Part shown: positions 1-13,483 of the stretch, in pieces
Layout: each line of letters opens with the position of its first letter
How positions within the stretch are numbered: position 1 is the stretch's first letter
Source: Gyromitra esculenta
Taxonomy: Eukaryota > Ascomycota > Pezizomycetes > Pezizales > Discinaceae
Direction of reading: 5' to 3'
Length of the DNA: 64,000 nt
NCBI GenBank assembly: GCA_038503075.1
Contig: JBCAML010000003.1
Location: 558,001-622,000 of the forward strand
Translations under genes and position numbers: made by a program
Notes under the pieces: model-generated
Told to the model about the DNA's origin: nothing
The model's database searches: none
The model's input: only the letters and a program-made list of their open reading frames with translations

Positions 1-1
1 G

Positions 2-3000
2 CAAGGACCATCTGGACTAATGCAACTGTTCCTGACGTGGACAAAGTCTAGAAGCACGGTGTTGTTCCTGGCGGACTATAACGCTCAGGTGATGCCGAAG
101 ATTGCGACGTGTTTGGCGAATAAACAGGTGAAGGATGAAGTCATTCTGTTTATTATCAGCATTGTCAAGAACATTATCGCATTGGTTACCCCAGAGGAGG
201 ACATGGACATCGAAGATAACTCACAGGCGGTTAAGGAACGGCTAGTAAGGCCAAACGTCGATCTCTTCATAGTCAACACTGGTAATATTCTTCACAGAAA
301 CCCTGGAAAAGAAGTTTTGGAACAGGCAGTGGATGCGATTTCAAAATTGGCACCGTATGTCTCAGGAGATACCGAAACTACCCATCTGGTTGATATATCG
401 GTATTTTTGTTAGACCAACCCTCTCGCCGTGTTAGCCCGAAAGCAAAGAGCGATATCTTGAAGATTCTTGTCCATTTCCTGCCACTTTGTATTATGGAGA
501 AGGGTGACGAACTGTTCGAGAGGACATTCCGCAGTGTTTCCTCGTTGTTTGGATTCTTTAAGGATCGTGAAGGGCGGGAAAATCTAGCAGCTGTTTTGAG
601 CGTATTTGCGGTAAGAGATGAAGAAATCGTGGAAGTTGCCATCCTATCACGGAAATTGAACTCCTTCTCGACAAAACGCTTGGACGAGCCAGACTTCGAA
701 CAGCGCTTGGAGGCGTACGCTAAGATAAACGAAGAGAGGTATAAAATGTTTAGCCCTAGGCAGTGGATGCCGTTGCTGTTTAACATGCTCTTCTTTATTA
801 AGGACAACGAGGAGTTGGTAATTCGGACGAATGCTTCATATGCGCTGCGACGGTTTGCGGAGAGTTGCGGGGCTAGGATTGGGACTCCAGAGGAGGAAGC
901 ATATCTGTCAACCTTGTCCACCACGGTTCTTCCTGCGCTGAGAGCTGGAGCACGAGAACAGTCGGAATTAGTTAGGGTTGAATTCGTGGGTGTTATGGCA
1001 CACATAGTGAAAGAATGCGGCTCCTGGGAGGAAGTTGGCGACATGAGACCTTTGCTGGTTGGCGATGACGAGGAAGCTAACTTTTTCAACAATATTCTCC
1101 ATATTCAGCAACATAGAAGATTGCGTGCTCTCCGGCGATTAGCTGCAATTGCACAAAAGGAAAACATTCAGAGTTCGAATATCGCGCACTTCTTCTTGCC
1201 GTTGATCGAGCATTTCGTATTTGATCAGGCAGAGGATGGACACAACCTAGCCAGTGAGACAGTTGTTACGATTGGGGCTTTGGTAGAGCAGCTTTCTTGG
1301 ACTCAATATAAGGCACTGTTTAGGAGGTATACTGGGTATCTGAGGACGAAGGTAGAGTTGGAAAAGATTGTGGTGAGATTGATTGGGGTAGTTGTTGATT
1401 CGTTATCGAGGGCTTGGGAAGCGGCTGCAACAAATCCAGCTAAAGCGGCTGCGACGGAGGCTGCTGATGGTGATGGTGATGCTCCAATGCAAGAGACCCG
1501 CCCTGGGCAGCTTGCAGAAGGGTTACCGGATCAGGAAATATTGACAACGGACATCTCGAACGGATTGCTAAATACCTTAAACGACTACCTTCATAAAAAG
1601 GATGAGTCTACAGTCAGCCTTCGTGTCCCGATTGCGGTTTCGATAGTCAAACTTCTTAAGGTTATGCCAGATGAGATGCTTAAGCTTAAACTTCCACCGG
1701 TCTTGACAGATGTCTCTCATATCCTGCGTAGTAGAGCCCAAGATTCACGGGATATGACTCGAAGAACACTGACGGAAATTACAACGTTGCTTGGGTCTCA
1801 GTATTTCGGTTTTGTCATTAAGGAACTCCGCGGTGCTCTTTTGAGAGGTTACCAACTTCACGTTCTGTCATTCACTGTACACTCAATTTTAGTGTCTGTG
1901 GTACCTAGCTATTCACCAGGAGACCTCGATTACTGTGTTTCGCAAATTGTGGATGTTGTTATGGACGATATCTTCGGCGTTACTGGAATGGAGAAGGATG
2001 CCGAAGGGTACATCAGCAAAATGAAGGAGGTCAAGAGCAGTAAGAGTTATGATTCTATGGATCTTTTAGCTTCTACGACTACCCTGCCCCATCTAGGAAA
2101 ACTCATTAAGCCAATACAAGCGCTCTTACAGGAGAAAATGAACCTGAAGATGTCTAAAAAGATCGATGAGCTGCTAAGAAGAATAGGAGTGGGTCTTCTG
2201 AAAAACGAAGCTGTCAAGTCCCAGGAGCTATTAGTATTTTGTTACGAAGTTATCCAGGAAGCTCATAAGGCTGCCTCGGTTGCTCCTGCACAGAAGAAGG
2301 TGGATCCCATGACCCTACGATATTTAGTCAACCTTAAAGCACCATCGAAAGCGGCATCGGGGGTCGCCACCTCGTCCCATACATACAAACTCTACCGATT
2401 TTCATTGGATATTTTGAGAACTGTATTGCACAAACACGACCATCTTAAGACACCTGAGTATCTAGCAGGTTTCATCCCCGTTCTTGGTGATGCTCTACTT
2501 TCGAAGCAAGAGGAGGTTCAGATTTCGGCTTTACGGCTGCTGACGACTATCATTCGCGTTCCACTATCCGCGATTGACGAAGGATCTAGCGTTTTTATTT
2601 CACAGGCTCTTGCCTTTATCAAGGATTCACCTTCAACGAATGCCGAGATTGCTCAGGCTAGTTTGAAGTTACTGGCTGCAATACTACGGGAACGCCGTAG
2701 TATTAGTATTAAGGAAACTACAATCGCGTACCTTCTTATACGAATTAAACCTGATCTAGAAGAGCCTGATCGCCAAGGGGTAACTTTTAACTTCTTAAAG
2801 GCTGTGCTATCCCGCAAAATCGTCATCGCAGAAGTCTACGAGGTCCTTGACAATGTCGCAGCAATCATGGTGACCAATCAAACTAGATCTGTCCGAGATC
2901 TGGCGCGTGGTGCTTACTTCCAGTTTCTTATGGAATACCCACAAGGAAAAGACCGCCTGAACAAACAAATGGCTTTCTTATTGAAAAATTTAGATTATGT

Positions 3001-4514
3001 GCATCAAGCTGGGCGACAATCAGTTCTCGAGGCTATAAATTTGTTGGCTACTAAGGTTGGAGATAACCTTATTCAGGATGTCATCGGAACTTTCTTCGTT
3101 CCGTTAGTCATGGTATTGATTAACGACGAATCAACAGAGTGTCGTGAAATGGCAGGGGCCCTACTGAAGAAGCTGCTTGAACGAGCAGATAAGGAGAGGT
3201 TGCAGATATTTATGAACCTGGTCCGAGATTGGCTGTCACAAGACGAAAAACCTTTACTTGTGAGGGTGTCTCTTCAGATATATGGCCTCTTCTTCGAAGT
3301 CTACGAAACGAAAGGGCGGAGAGAAGTAATTTTCGTGTCCGAGAGACTTCAAAAATTGTTAAAAGATGCTTGTGACGAAGATGCCGAAACTGCCGTCGAG
3401 TGGGAGTTGGCTTATTTCGGCCTACAAACTTGGATCAGAATTGTGCAAAACTTCCCTGAAACTTCATTTTCGGCTTCTAGTGATAAAACGTGGCTTGCAA
3501 TCCGCGATTGCTTAGTATTTCCTCATGCATGGGTTAAACTTTCTGCTGCACGCCTTATCGGTCTTCTCCTCGCAGAATACGCCAAATCATCTGAGCCACT
3601 ATCAAACCTTCCCCTTGATAACGGCCGTGGACTGAAGCTAGATGGAATCGATATGATCAATATCGCGCGAGCAACTTCTTCTCAGCTGAACAGTGCTGAG
3701 CTATCAGACGAGCTTGGGTTGCAGGTTGTCAAGAATTTACTTTTTATGGGAAGGTGTTTTTATGCCAATAAAATGCCAGCCCTGGATGCAATGCCTCAGA
3801 ATGATAATGAGTTGGAGGATATTGAGGAAGATCGAGAACTTAAAACCGCCCTTTTGTGGATTATTGGAAGGATCTCGGGTGTCATCCGCAGCGAGAGAAA
3901 CATTAAGAAGGTATGGTTTTGAATGCTTCCTTAGTAAATTTCTGATTGGCGCATTTTTCTAACTATGTTTCTAGGGACTCTTGGGCAAAAAGTACGGTCT
4001 GCAATGGCTGGCAGCCATGATTCAGGTTATTTCTGGAGAAGACTTGGTCCCCTTGGCCAATAAATTGATCATGCCACTCTATAACTTAACTGATCTTTCA
4101 GACATGAGTTTGATGAAGGGTAAGCTTAGTCCTAACCAGGTGTGTCTGTCATAAGAATAGGTAATGACTTTTTTTAGACTTGAAAGGAACCGCACAAGAA
4201 ATTTTAGGCATGATTCAGACAAAAATGGGCCCTACGGAATACGGAAAAGCATATAATGCTATCCGTACTGAAGTACAAGAGAGAAGGCGAGCAAGAAAAT
4301 ATAAGAGATCGATTCAGGTAAGTCTTCACACTAGTTGCAGCATGTCGGTTTGATGACTCCTTGTATCTTATTATTCTAATTATATTTATAATAGATGGTT
4401 GCGGATCCGGAGAAGGCTGCTAAGATGAAGATCCGGAAGCACGAGAAAACAAGAGCGGCGAGAAAAGAGAAATCCAATGCCCATAAAGAGCATAGAAAAG
4501 GGAGATTAGGGTAG
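2..4514 (+). CDS. UTP20: UTP20, U3 snoRNP / small-subunit processome component (5'-truncated by window edge)
   Basis: This is the C-terminal half (1,437 residues) of the very large HEAT-repeat protein UTP20, which acts in the nucleolus in 18S rRNA maturation within the SSU processome. The frame is open to base 2, and family members are about 2,500 residues, so the start lies upstream of the window. Exons read as 2-3910, 3975-4119, 4178-4317 and 4395-4514, with introns of 64, 58 and 77 nt in compatible phases. Helical HEAT-like repeats run throughout, with family-typical stretches such as KRLDEPDFEQRL and NMLFFIKDNEELVIRTNAS in the first third. The end is a very basic tail (KAAKMKIRKHEKTRAARK), typical of nucleolar retention. 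An acidic, Ala-rich linker lies near residues 480-500. The gene converges on DOP1. Identity is from recognition of the family, not a search. Confidence 0.93.
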
Positions 4515-4864
4515 ATGTAATTTTCCTGAATGGTTTGGCTAGAGTAATTTGTGCATTTTAGGCGTTTGTCGTTTAAAAAGGTTTGCCTTGGAGGGAGCTT
4601 GAATACGGTAGTTAATACTGCAGCAAATATTATGCCTGTAGAGTATATCGTCAGTAAATCGGTAGATACGGTATTTGAAGTTACTCTATTTTCAACGAGA
4701 TCTCTGCCACAACGTGTCGCAAGAGCACAATCAGTCTAAGAATTAGAGATGCTATGAAATAGCGAGCAATCACTAAAATACACCTGAAAATTATCTAGAC
4801 TCATCCATAGCTGTCCCAAAGATTTCCAAGAAAAGACTAAAACTATGATATCAATACAAATTCA
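4515..4864. other. Convergent intergenic region UTP20 / DOP1
   Basis: This 350-bp stretch lies between two convergent stop codons and must hold both 3' UTRs and transcription ends. The short open frame at 4551-4739 has no recognisable protein features and overlaps the UTP20 3' UTR, so I do not call a gene here. Confidence 0.6.
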
Positions 4865-7800
4865 TCATACTCCTTCTTCCAAAAACATATCCCTCATCAA
4901 GGCATCTTCACAAGCCTCTATATCAGGTGATTTCATGCCATAGGTCCCCTCGTAGACGAAAATACTAAGATTGCTGAAAAACGGCCTCAATATCTCAGCT
5001 TTGATGTCTCCTCCATTTCTTTCAAGCTCTCGAATTTTCTCACCCCCTATCCAAGGTCTCCTGCGGTTTTCCACGATTGTGTTACCCTGGGATGAAGAAG
5101 AAGGGAGCTCCATCGCTACTTGGTCCACAAGTGCCGCAGGAACCCAACCGTTTGGACGGTAGACTGCCTCAATGGTGTCGGTCACAAACAACCATTCATG
5201 GAGCTGAAACTCATCGGGGGCAATCACTAGGAGAGTATCTAGGAGTTTACATGCTTGGAGAATGGTGGAATCAGTGTAGGTGAGATTATCTTCATCGGGG
5301 AATAGTGCCGATAGAGCCGATTGCAATTCGGTGTTTATTAGTGGCCAAAAAGAGGCGAGATGTACAGGTGAAATCCTTAAGGCAAGAGCCCGAAGAACTA
5401 AATACACCTCCCCTCTGGTTGTGGATGATGGTGACGTCACAGCTGTCGCAGAGAGAAGTTCCACTATCTTTTCTTCCAATTCTTTAAGATTAACAACGAA
5501 GGTATCTTTCTCTGCTCCGAATATGAGGAATGCGATTCTCCGAAGATTGAGCTGTGTCTTTTTGTCTGCTTCTTGTCTCGCCGAGGTTGCGCCAACCCCA
5601 AAGAGTACACCCGCTGTTGTGGGTGGAGTGATCCTTCCCAGAAGATCTGACATGCGTTCGCGATCGCTAATAATATATTGTCGGATTAGTGGAACCCAGT
5701 TACTCTTTACCAACGAAGTTGACGAGGAGAAAAATTTCGGATCTAAGAAAGCATCCGAGAGTTCTTTCTTCCAAGCTTTCTGGTTGTTTTGCAACCGCGT
5801 GAGTTGATACAGCAAATCCAATATGCCTGGTGAAATATTATGTGGAAACGCTTTAGATCTAAAAGTAGGTCCTATGACACTTGTAGAGATTGTGACAGAG
5901 GCAGCTACTACGCGCTCTGGTTCAACGAGGACTTTGCGAAGCTCGGGGATAATCGATGCTAAGATAGTTACGACGTCGTCTGGAGAGGTTCTTCCCCTCC
6001 CAATTCGTTCTACTTTGCCCTCTCCGTCAACTTCTTTCTCTATTGGAGACCCTGCGACTGGTGCTGGTGCCTCCAAGACATTTTGTCCCATCGGTCTAAC
6101 AGTGAAGGCTGCCGTCAATAGCCGCAAGAATAGATCCTGACAAAAAAAATTAGAGACGAATTGTGTAATCGATCAGATAAAAAATGGAAACAGGAAACAT
6201 ACTCCCAGTTCCTTTCTCATCCGTTTCTGTTCCCCGAAATTCGTATTATCAACCTTCTCCCCCAGTATTGCCGTAAAACTCAATAAACTCGGCAACGTCT
6301 GCCGATGCGGAAATGGGTTTGTTAGGACATCTCTCAAAAACACCATACAGTCTGCCCATATTTCGTCCATAGCATCGTCCTCCAAGCTTCTAGCATACTC
6401 CACTAAGAATACCACTACGTCCAGATCACTCAATTCTGCAGTGAGCGTAGACTTCCTAGCAGGATCCAAGGCGGCTGGGTTTGTCCTCGAATATATTGCA
6501 TTGAATATGGCTGGGATTGTATGCTTAGGCCTTGATCCGTCGAGAACGTTGATAAGCTTAAATATGCTAGCCATTTTCTTATGGTCGGCATCCCTTCCTA
6601 AGGAACCTTTCACGGGCCACAGCTCGATCAGCGTCTCTAAGCATTCAAGTGTCTCCGCTGCAAATAGGTGTTCCAGAATCCTTCGGGCACGTCCTCTCAA
6701 TCTGACACTCGTGTACAGCCAGCTTTCCTTACTTCCAAAATCAAGGACAGCTTCACCTTCGCCGAGCCCTGCGTTAGCATCCCCCCAACTCCAAATTGAA
6801 TAACAACTCTTCACGGTATCTTGGAAACATAATAAGACCGTAAGACGGTTATTTGCTGCCGAGCTCCTATTCTGGGGAGTCTCGACGGCAAAAACACCGC
6901 TTACCATATTCCCGAAAAATCCTCCCGTCGTTTGTGCATCTGGACTCTTAGGCCCAACAGTTTTGAGTTCTTCGGTAACGAGTTTATCGTGAGCTGCCGC
7001 AAGGATTTGTTCTAATCCATTTAGAAGAGCAACTAAAGTCCCCTCAGGGCTCTTTATTCTCGCTGCTATTCCTCGTTTTTCACCTTCCCTGAATACTTGT
7101 TTGAGTGCGTCAAAGGTTTGTCGTATTTGGTTGCACAAACATTCAACCAATGGTATGAGAATCTGAAATATAACACTCTCTAATAGTGGTAAACACTCCG
7201 TCAGAAAATTAATCCAACTATCCAACACTGGTCTACCGCTAGGACTTGAGAAGCCACCAACAAGGCATTTAACTAGTTGTTGCGGAGGCTTTGCTTGAGG
7301 TGGAGGAGGATTCGCTTTCTCGGGGTCTTGTGCAGTAGTCGGCATCCGAGTACCCTTTATGCTTGCGGCATCTCGTTTCAGTTGACCGAGCTGGCTTGAA
7401 GGCCGCATCAAAGACAGCTTTAAAGCCGCAAACAAAACATCGAGTAGGGAAACCTGTACGAAAGTGTCCTTCGTCTCTATTGCTGAGATCAGCCGTGCAG
7501 TGAGTATGGTTTCCAATTCCATATCAGCCAGTGATTTTGCGTAAGGGCTAAGCAATAACTGGTGCAAAACTTTCAATGCTGTTCTGTGTAAACGAGATAC
7601 ACTTTCGGTGCCATTGCTGTCCTTCGCATCGCCATCAATGGCCCTAATTGTAGCCTTCACGAAAAAAGTCTGTAAGGTCATATCTTCATCCCCATAGCCA
7701 TCTATTTAGAGGAGTTAGATGATAGAAAAACGTATGAGTACACAAAGGGAAGGATAATTTTCGCTCACGCTCTACTAAAGCTCTTCCTCTTGCTTCATCT

Positions 7801-10600
7801 GTGCCGATGGCCAACTCTCCAGCCAAGGCAGCCATAACGCTTGGAGTAGAATACTGCAAGACATTTGACAACGTCTGAAAATAATAGGTAGCCACTTCGA
7901 GGTCGTGACAGTCTACGTAGACATGTCTCTTTATTGGAGCACCATTTGGGTCCCTTTTCCCTGGATCCTTCAAGAACTCTAAACCAACTAGCTTCGTAAT
8001 AAACACGCCAAAAAGCCTACACATTTCCCCAAAGTTCGTGAGTCGTCTGCAAATTTCTTACATATGATCTCCTAATAGCATACCTATTCAAGCTTGCCAG
8101 GTTTTGTAGCCATCCTCTCGCGAACACCGCCATCTCCAATCCATCATCTGTCAGAGAATCCAGAAACAGCAGCAACGGCCTAGTCAAGACTGTCTCAGGT
8201 CCGCCGCCATTTGTATACCCAATGCTATGTGTCCATAACACACTAAATTTTCTCCCTTGTTCTGCATTCCTAGAAGAGTAAATACCTCCAATATCTCCTT
8301 CGGTCATGACAGTTGCCACAGCAGCTTCGATCCTACGATCCACAAGCACGCCTTGAAGATTCCACAGTGCTTTGACAGCCTCGACGTGGAATTTCGGTGT
8401 ATCTGGTGACAGATAATCCCAGATATTTTTCACGATCGGTAGAATGAGAGAGTCGATTATTTGAGGTGAGAGGTATCCCTTAATGTACATAGCAGCTACC
8501 ACATTTGCAATTCCTTGAAGTGTTGCGAAAGAAATATGATTGGAAGAAAGGGTCGTTAGGAATGCCTCGATAAACCGCGAAGACTCTTTCGAATCTGGAA
8601 ACTTTGGTGTTTTATGAATAATATTAACAAGGAGTTGGCACTGTACGCCAACATCTGCCGATTCATCCAACGCACTCCCTACAGCTCTGGCTGCTTCTCG
8701 CAAGATTAAATTTCCTACTGTTCTCATAGTAAATGGCGAAGCAGACTCTGAACTAGAGCTCTGGCTCTTTCTGTAAAACTTTTGTATTCTTTGCAGAATC
8801 TCGTTATTATCTGTCACTGTATCCAAGTCTTCTTCTAAAGAAGTTGCCTTGAAGGTTCTCTCAGGAACTAGTTGCCATAATTCTTCCGTTATTAAGAATC
8901 CTTTTGCTTTTAGGCTCTTCCGTTCCGGCTTTCCTCCCAACTCGACCAGCACAGTTAATACCAATAGAGGCGCATGAACCAACACCATCTCTTCTTCGCT
9001 CACGTTAAAAGTCCTGATCATAAATCTCACACCCTCTAGTATCTCCTCGCCCTCACTTTCATCCTTGGTTGTAAATGCCGTTAAGATCTTTTCTAGGATT
9101 TGTTCCCAGATAAGCGAAGCCTCAACTCCGTCAAAAAACATGCTAGCGCTCCGCAGCACTTCGGTATAGACTTCTTTACTAGGTGCGGATTTCTCGTACT
9201 GTCTCACACTTTCAACAACCGGCACGAAGAGTTTTGGAATAACCAAGAACCCAACTTCCCACCTATCCATTAGTGATAGACAAATTCGGTACGGTTTTGC
9301 CCGCTCCGCCGCACTAGTTTCTCTTGGGTGATCCAACATCTTCACCAATCCCCCAACAAGCGAGTTCAGACCGTATTTGTTGAAATACTCAGCATCCCGT
9401 TGCTCTTGGCCATCCAAACCGAGAAACCATGCCCACAGACGTCGATTTAGTCCCATATCCCTTCTTAATACCACCCCAGCCGCAAGAGTTACCAACAGTT
9501 CTAGGTCTGGTTTGCTAACTCTTTCCTGGAGGATTTTGCAGGAAAGCGGCAATGACCCGACTAACAAGTCCAAGAATCCACGTTGGACTAATAGCTGCTC
9601 ATCTCCCAGTCCAGCGCAGAATGCTCTTACCAGAAGCCCTGGCTCAGGATTAACCAGGGCCTCGGCCTCGTTTCCCTTGCCATCATCCATAGCGATATCC
9701 TCCGAGTCGTTTGGAGGTTCGATTTTTTTTCCCTCGTCTAATATCGGTAGCCTTCTTCCCAAATATGCTAACGACCCTTGCCGTCTGCCTGGGCTCGTTA
9801 TGGTGGCAAGTAAAAAACACTGCCAAAAATACGCATCATCTCCAACGCCACGCTTAATCCCGTCCATCAATGCCAGCGTTCTATCAAAATACTCCCCCCC
9901 TTCTTCGTCTATCCCTGGCAGCAATGCCAGAATTAAGCTCTTCAGAGCTGGGCGTAGTGAGGTTGAAAGCGGGAGATAAAACTTCTCCAGAAGCGTGAGA
10001 TAGTGAGGTTTGAGCGTCAAAGATGCGTATGAAAGCACCGGCATCAATCCAGGCGTCCATAAAGTTAGATCCTGAGCTAGTCCATCACGTCCAATCCTGG
10101 TGAAGATATAATGATAGACCTCTATTGTCTTTTGATGAACACCAGATGGTAGCTGTGGGTTAAGGCACTGGGCAAGGCGTTTCGCGATAAGGGCCTTTGA
10201 TGGTATCAGTGGGAGTGAAGGATGCGATTGTAGTGCCTATTTTGTCCTCATTCACACTCCATATCGTTAACCTTCTGCTAGTCACTACCAATAGAGAGCT
10301 TTGGGGAGTAACCTTCAGCAATCTCCCTAGAAACGAAATATAGTCTGCCCATTCTTGTAAGGTATAGCTCTCGAATAACGAAAGTGCGCGATCAATTATT
10401 GCTGAGTATCGTTTATATTTCAGATCCTTCCTTGTGATATCTACCAAACTCGACTCGTTAGCATTTAACCCAATACTAGTTTCAGCGGAATACGCACCAT
10501 CATCGTTTCGAAGCCGGATTCGTGGCTGCGGGGAGGAGCGACCGGAGCTCAAAGGGGATGGTATTCGAGATCCAGGTTCAAGAGACATTAGAAGTTTCAA
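4865..10600 (-). CDS. DOP1: DOP1 (Dopey family), endosome-Golgi membrane trafficking protein
   Basis: The spliced protein is 1,819 residues, in the usual size range of fungal Dopey proteins (DopA of Aspergillus), which act with Mon2 and the Neo1 flippase at endosome-Golgi membranes. Exons, in transcript order, are 10600-10313, 10236-8084, 8016-7769, 7701-6203 and 6136-4865; introns are 76, 67, 67 and 66 nt and all phases agree. The Dopey N-terminal signature is clear across intron 1: LFESYTLQEWADYISFLGRL, then ALQSHPSLPLIPSKALIAKR, then LWTPGLMPVLSYA and ITSPGRRQGSLAYLGRRLP. The rest is alpha-helical, with acidic and low-complexity linkers. Translation could instead start 12 nt downstream at 10588 (MSLEPGSRIPSP), which looks slightly more family-like. 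A divergent gene starts only 132 bp away. Confidence 0.92.
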
Positions 10601-10732
10601 GATCGTGCACCTAGAATAGCTTCAATATTCCCCAAAGGTCACGTATGTGTATGACGTGGATCTTAGCAGGGTAAACTGCTCCAAAATGTTACCCTGCTTA
10701 AGACCTATAACCACCAGCATGAACAGTTGACA
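10601..10732. promoter_or_regulatory. Short shared divergent promoter, DOP1 / SH3-like gene
   Basis: Only 132 bp separate the start codons of two divergent genes, so both 5' UTRs and core promoters must overlap here. I see no clear TATA box. Confidence 0.5.
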
Positions 10733-11857
10733 ATGCTGGACGATACCAGGATAAGATACCAAATCTTGCCTATTCAATCAATGGAATCATCTAGTTTTGA
10801 TGTTGATGCCTTTTCTTTTATCGAAATAACCGCCTTGGACCCTTTGAATAGGAAGAAAATACTGGTCCCTGGGTCTTTTCTGCAGCCTAATAGATCTGAC
10901 GTCATTGCGTTAGAACGACAGAGCCAACCACCGAAACAAGCAAAAAGAATAGCAGCCCTCATCCCGATTAAAGTTGATTTGAACGACTATCAACTGTTCG
11001 AAAGCAGCCGACAAAATCTAGAACGGATATTTGCGCATGCCATCGCACGCAGTAATCATGCCCAGCCTATTGGCGGTAATCTGCTGGCGGGGCTAGCACT
11101 GCCCTCTCCAGATGACAGCGAGTTAATTGATTACCGTGCTGGTGACCAATTTTTCTTGATGCACAAATTCCCTGAACAATTTCGCTCAAAGTGCGAAAAA
11201 TTCACGAGCGTCATAAATACCAGGACAGGCCATATTGGTTTAATACCGTCGGCATGTCTGATGTTTTATCCGCATATGAAGGCAGTAGAAGAATTTGAGT
11301 GGGGTTGGTAACATTTATTTTATTGCTATACCTAACTATAGGAATTGCAGCTAACGCTGCTTTTTGACCACACAGCGACAACTGACGGAAAAAATATATT
11401 GAACAAGATTGGTGATTTTTTTACGATAGCCCAAGGCACATGGGATATGAACTGGGACCCAGAAGACAAGCCCGGGAAAAAACACCCGTTCACCTTTGGG
11501 CGAAACCACCGTACAGGCTATACAGGATTCATTCGAATCGCAACGATCGTCGAACTTAAACTTGATGAAATAGAGACCTGGAAAAGGATTAACCTCTTAC
11601 CTCCATCGACGTCATACACGAATTCCCCTAAACGCAAACGTAGTAACTCTGATCAGGAACCCTGCTGCGGTAACTGCCAACAGACTATTGATGCAGTGGC
11701 CGAATTCAAACGAATCAATATGATTCAAGACTATAAGGCTACTATACCTAAATGGCGACTACTTAAAGGGGTTTACAATATCTCGAAAAATGGGGATGAA
11801 GTCGAAAGGGGAGGCTCGAGCATTTCAGAATGGGTGTTTTATAATCAGCAGACTTAG
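10733..11857 (+). CDS. Orphan protein with two SH3-like segments
   Basis: The protein is 355 residues in two exons, 10733-11284 and 11342-11857. The 57-nt intron uses donor GTAGAA and acceptor CTATAG, preceded by a CTAAC branch-like site; this is the only donor I found that keeps phase without a stop. Residues about 135-185 look SH3-like (an IDYRAGDQFFLMHKF start and HIGLIPSACL near the end). A second, weaker SH3-like stretch begins just after the intron (LLFDHTA..., FTFGRNHRTGYTGFI). Further on there is a basic KRKRS patch and a small Cys cluster (CCGNC). I do not recognise the family. The start at 10733 is the first ATG of the open frame. An ATG at 10715 is closed after two codons. Function is unknown; a scaffold or adaptor role is only a guess. 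Confidence 0.6.
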
Positions 11858-13285
11858 GCCAATCAAAGGAATGTATAAGGAGTGTTAATCTCTAGTCCAG
11901 TATATTCCTCCTTTTCTTCCTACCATTCTCTATCGCGATATTACCCCACCCCTAGCACATTTTGTCTTTGCGGCGAAGGAATTCAAGGCGTATCGCACAT
12001 TCTTCTAAATCGCGAAGATATAGGACAACAGAGAACCAAAGTGGAGGAAATTCTGGAGGGAAAGTTAACAGAGACCGCTGTATACAGAAGAGGGAGCAGA
12101 GTGGACGATTAAATTGTGGAGTTTTCTATAGAGAAGGAGGGAAAGGGGATAGGAGAGAGAGGTTGTAGAGGTGGTTGTTAGAGTAGGAACGGGTGATCTT
12201 GAGATAAGTGGATAATCCGGAAACAGTGGGACCGCCTTTCCGAAGCTATGGCATTGCTGAGGAGAAGAAAGTCTCAAAGAAGAGCAAGAAGGAGGAGGAG
12301 GGAAGGGGCGGATAGGGGAGGGTTGGGGATAAGAGAGTTGGGAGTGAGGAATGGGAGTGAGGTAACGGGATTAAAGGCTAGCTATGTGTTTTGGTTTGTC
12401 GTTGCGGTTGATGTTGTAGTTTTTTGTGTTTTGTTTGTTTTTGTTTTTGTTTTTACGTGCTAAGAGTACTATAATTATAACCTACGGGTTGAATGTACGT
12501 ATTGAACAAATAAGTAACATTTTGTCTTTACGTTTATTATTATTCTTTCTTGTTTTTCTTGCCTTTGTTTTCCATGAATTTTTTTGAATCTTCAAACGAC
12601 GTTCGAGATTTTATTACTACAGTAAATATTATTAACCACCAATTCCTGTAATAAACACACCTACATGTATTTAAGAATACCATAACTCCGGACTGAATGT
12701 ACCTAATGAATAAACAACAATAAATACGCCTATGAACGTTATTGTTGTTGAATATAATGCACAGATACATGATATGGTATCGAGTAGAGTAGAAAAGAGA
12801 ATGGAATAGAAGAACGAGCATAGAGTCCCATATAAATAGTCTCTATAGAGCCATATATAAACAGGTTTATGGGGGGATCTTTGGGCGCCGAATAGATCGG
12901 CCCGAGCAACCACCATTAGCAGGGGAGACTATTGACCGAACCGATATCAGTATCCTGACGGATGACGTGCCAATGAAACACTAGTTTTTTTTTTTTTTGT
13001 TAAATCATTGTTTCATTGTTTTATCTAGGTACAAGAATATCACATGCAACCGAAGTTATAGCGTGAACAAAACCCTGCTCTCACAATCCTCCTAGACAAA
13101 AGGAAAATACGAAATAGACGAAACAAAATAACCAGTGAACAAGATAGTTATTGAAGCCGATGATAGTGAAGTTTAGTGTATGTGACTGGTAGAATACTGC
13201 TGGCCGTACTAGTAGCAGTCTATTGGCGCATCAAGCACAAACGAGGTAGAGACGAAGGCGCGCACTAAGCGAGGGCGAAGAGTGG
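11858..13285. other. Intergenic region with polypurine tract and flank of retroelement nest
   Basis: There is no gene I can support in this 1.4 kb. It contains a strongly purine-rich stretch at about 12255-12365, a G/T-rich run near 12400-12460, and a degenerate direct repeat (GAATGTAC-containing blocks near 12493 and 12690). A T-tract at 12985-12999 follows CAATGAAACACTAG, and a 9-bp inverted repeat CAATGAAAC / GTTTCATTG surrounds it. The last 250 bp may be the 3' internal end of the outer retroelement, because a purine-rich run ending at 13285 directly precedes an LTR start. Confidence 0.45.
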
Positions 13286-13483
13286 TTTCACGGATGAAGA
13301 AGGATAAGGGGTTAGGTTTTGGCTGGAAGTAATGTTTACGGGTTATGGGTTCTCTTTTGTTTAAACAAAGTTTTTGTTCTTCGGTTATGTTCGGTTACAA
13401 GTTTTGGATAAAGCGGGGTATATAAGGAGGATGGTTTTGTTGTTTTGTAGTTCTCTTCTTTCTCCTTTTCTAAGCAACGTTCT
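13286..13483 (+). repeat. Plus-strand LTR, 5' part (interrupted copy 'a')
   Basis: The sequence starts TTTCACGGATG, carries a TATA box (TATATAAG at 13419) and a promoter-proximal block (CTTCTTTCTCC...AAGCAACGTTCT) also present in the other LTR copies. It breaks off at AACGTTCT (13476-13483), where the minus-strand element is inserted. The same eight bases reappear at 19156-19163, and similarity to the plus LTR continues from there. Confidence 0.7.

Noticed and set aside
12540..12916. Minus-strand hydrophobic frames of 80-93 codons
   Set aside because: AT-rich by chance, overlapping in two frames, no start context or homology seen.
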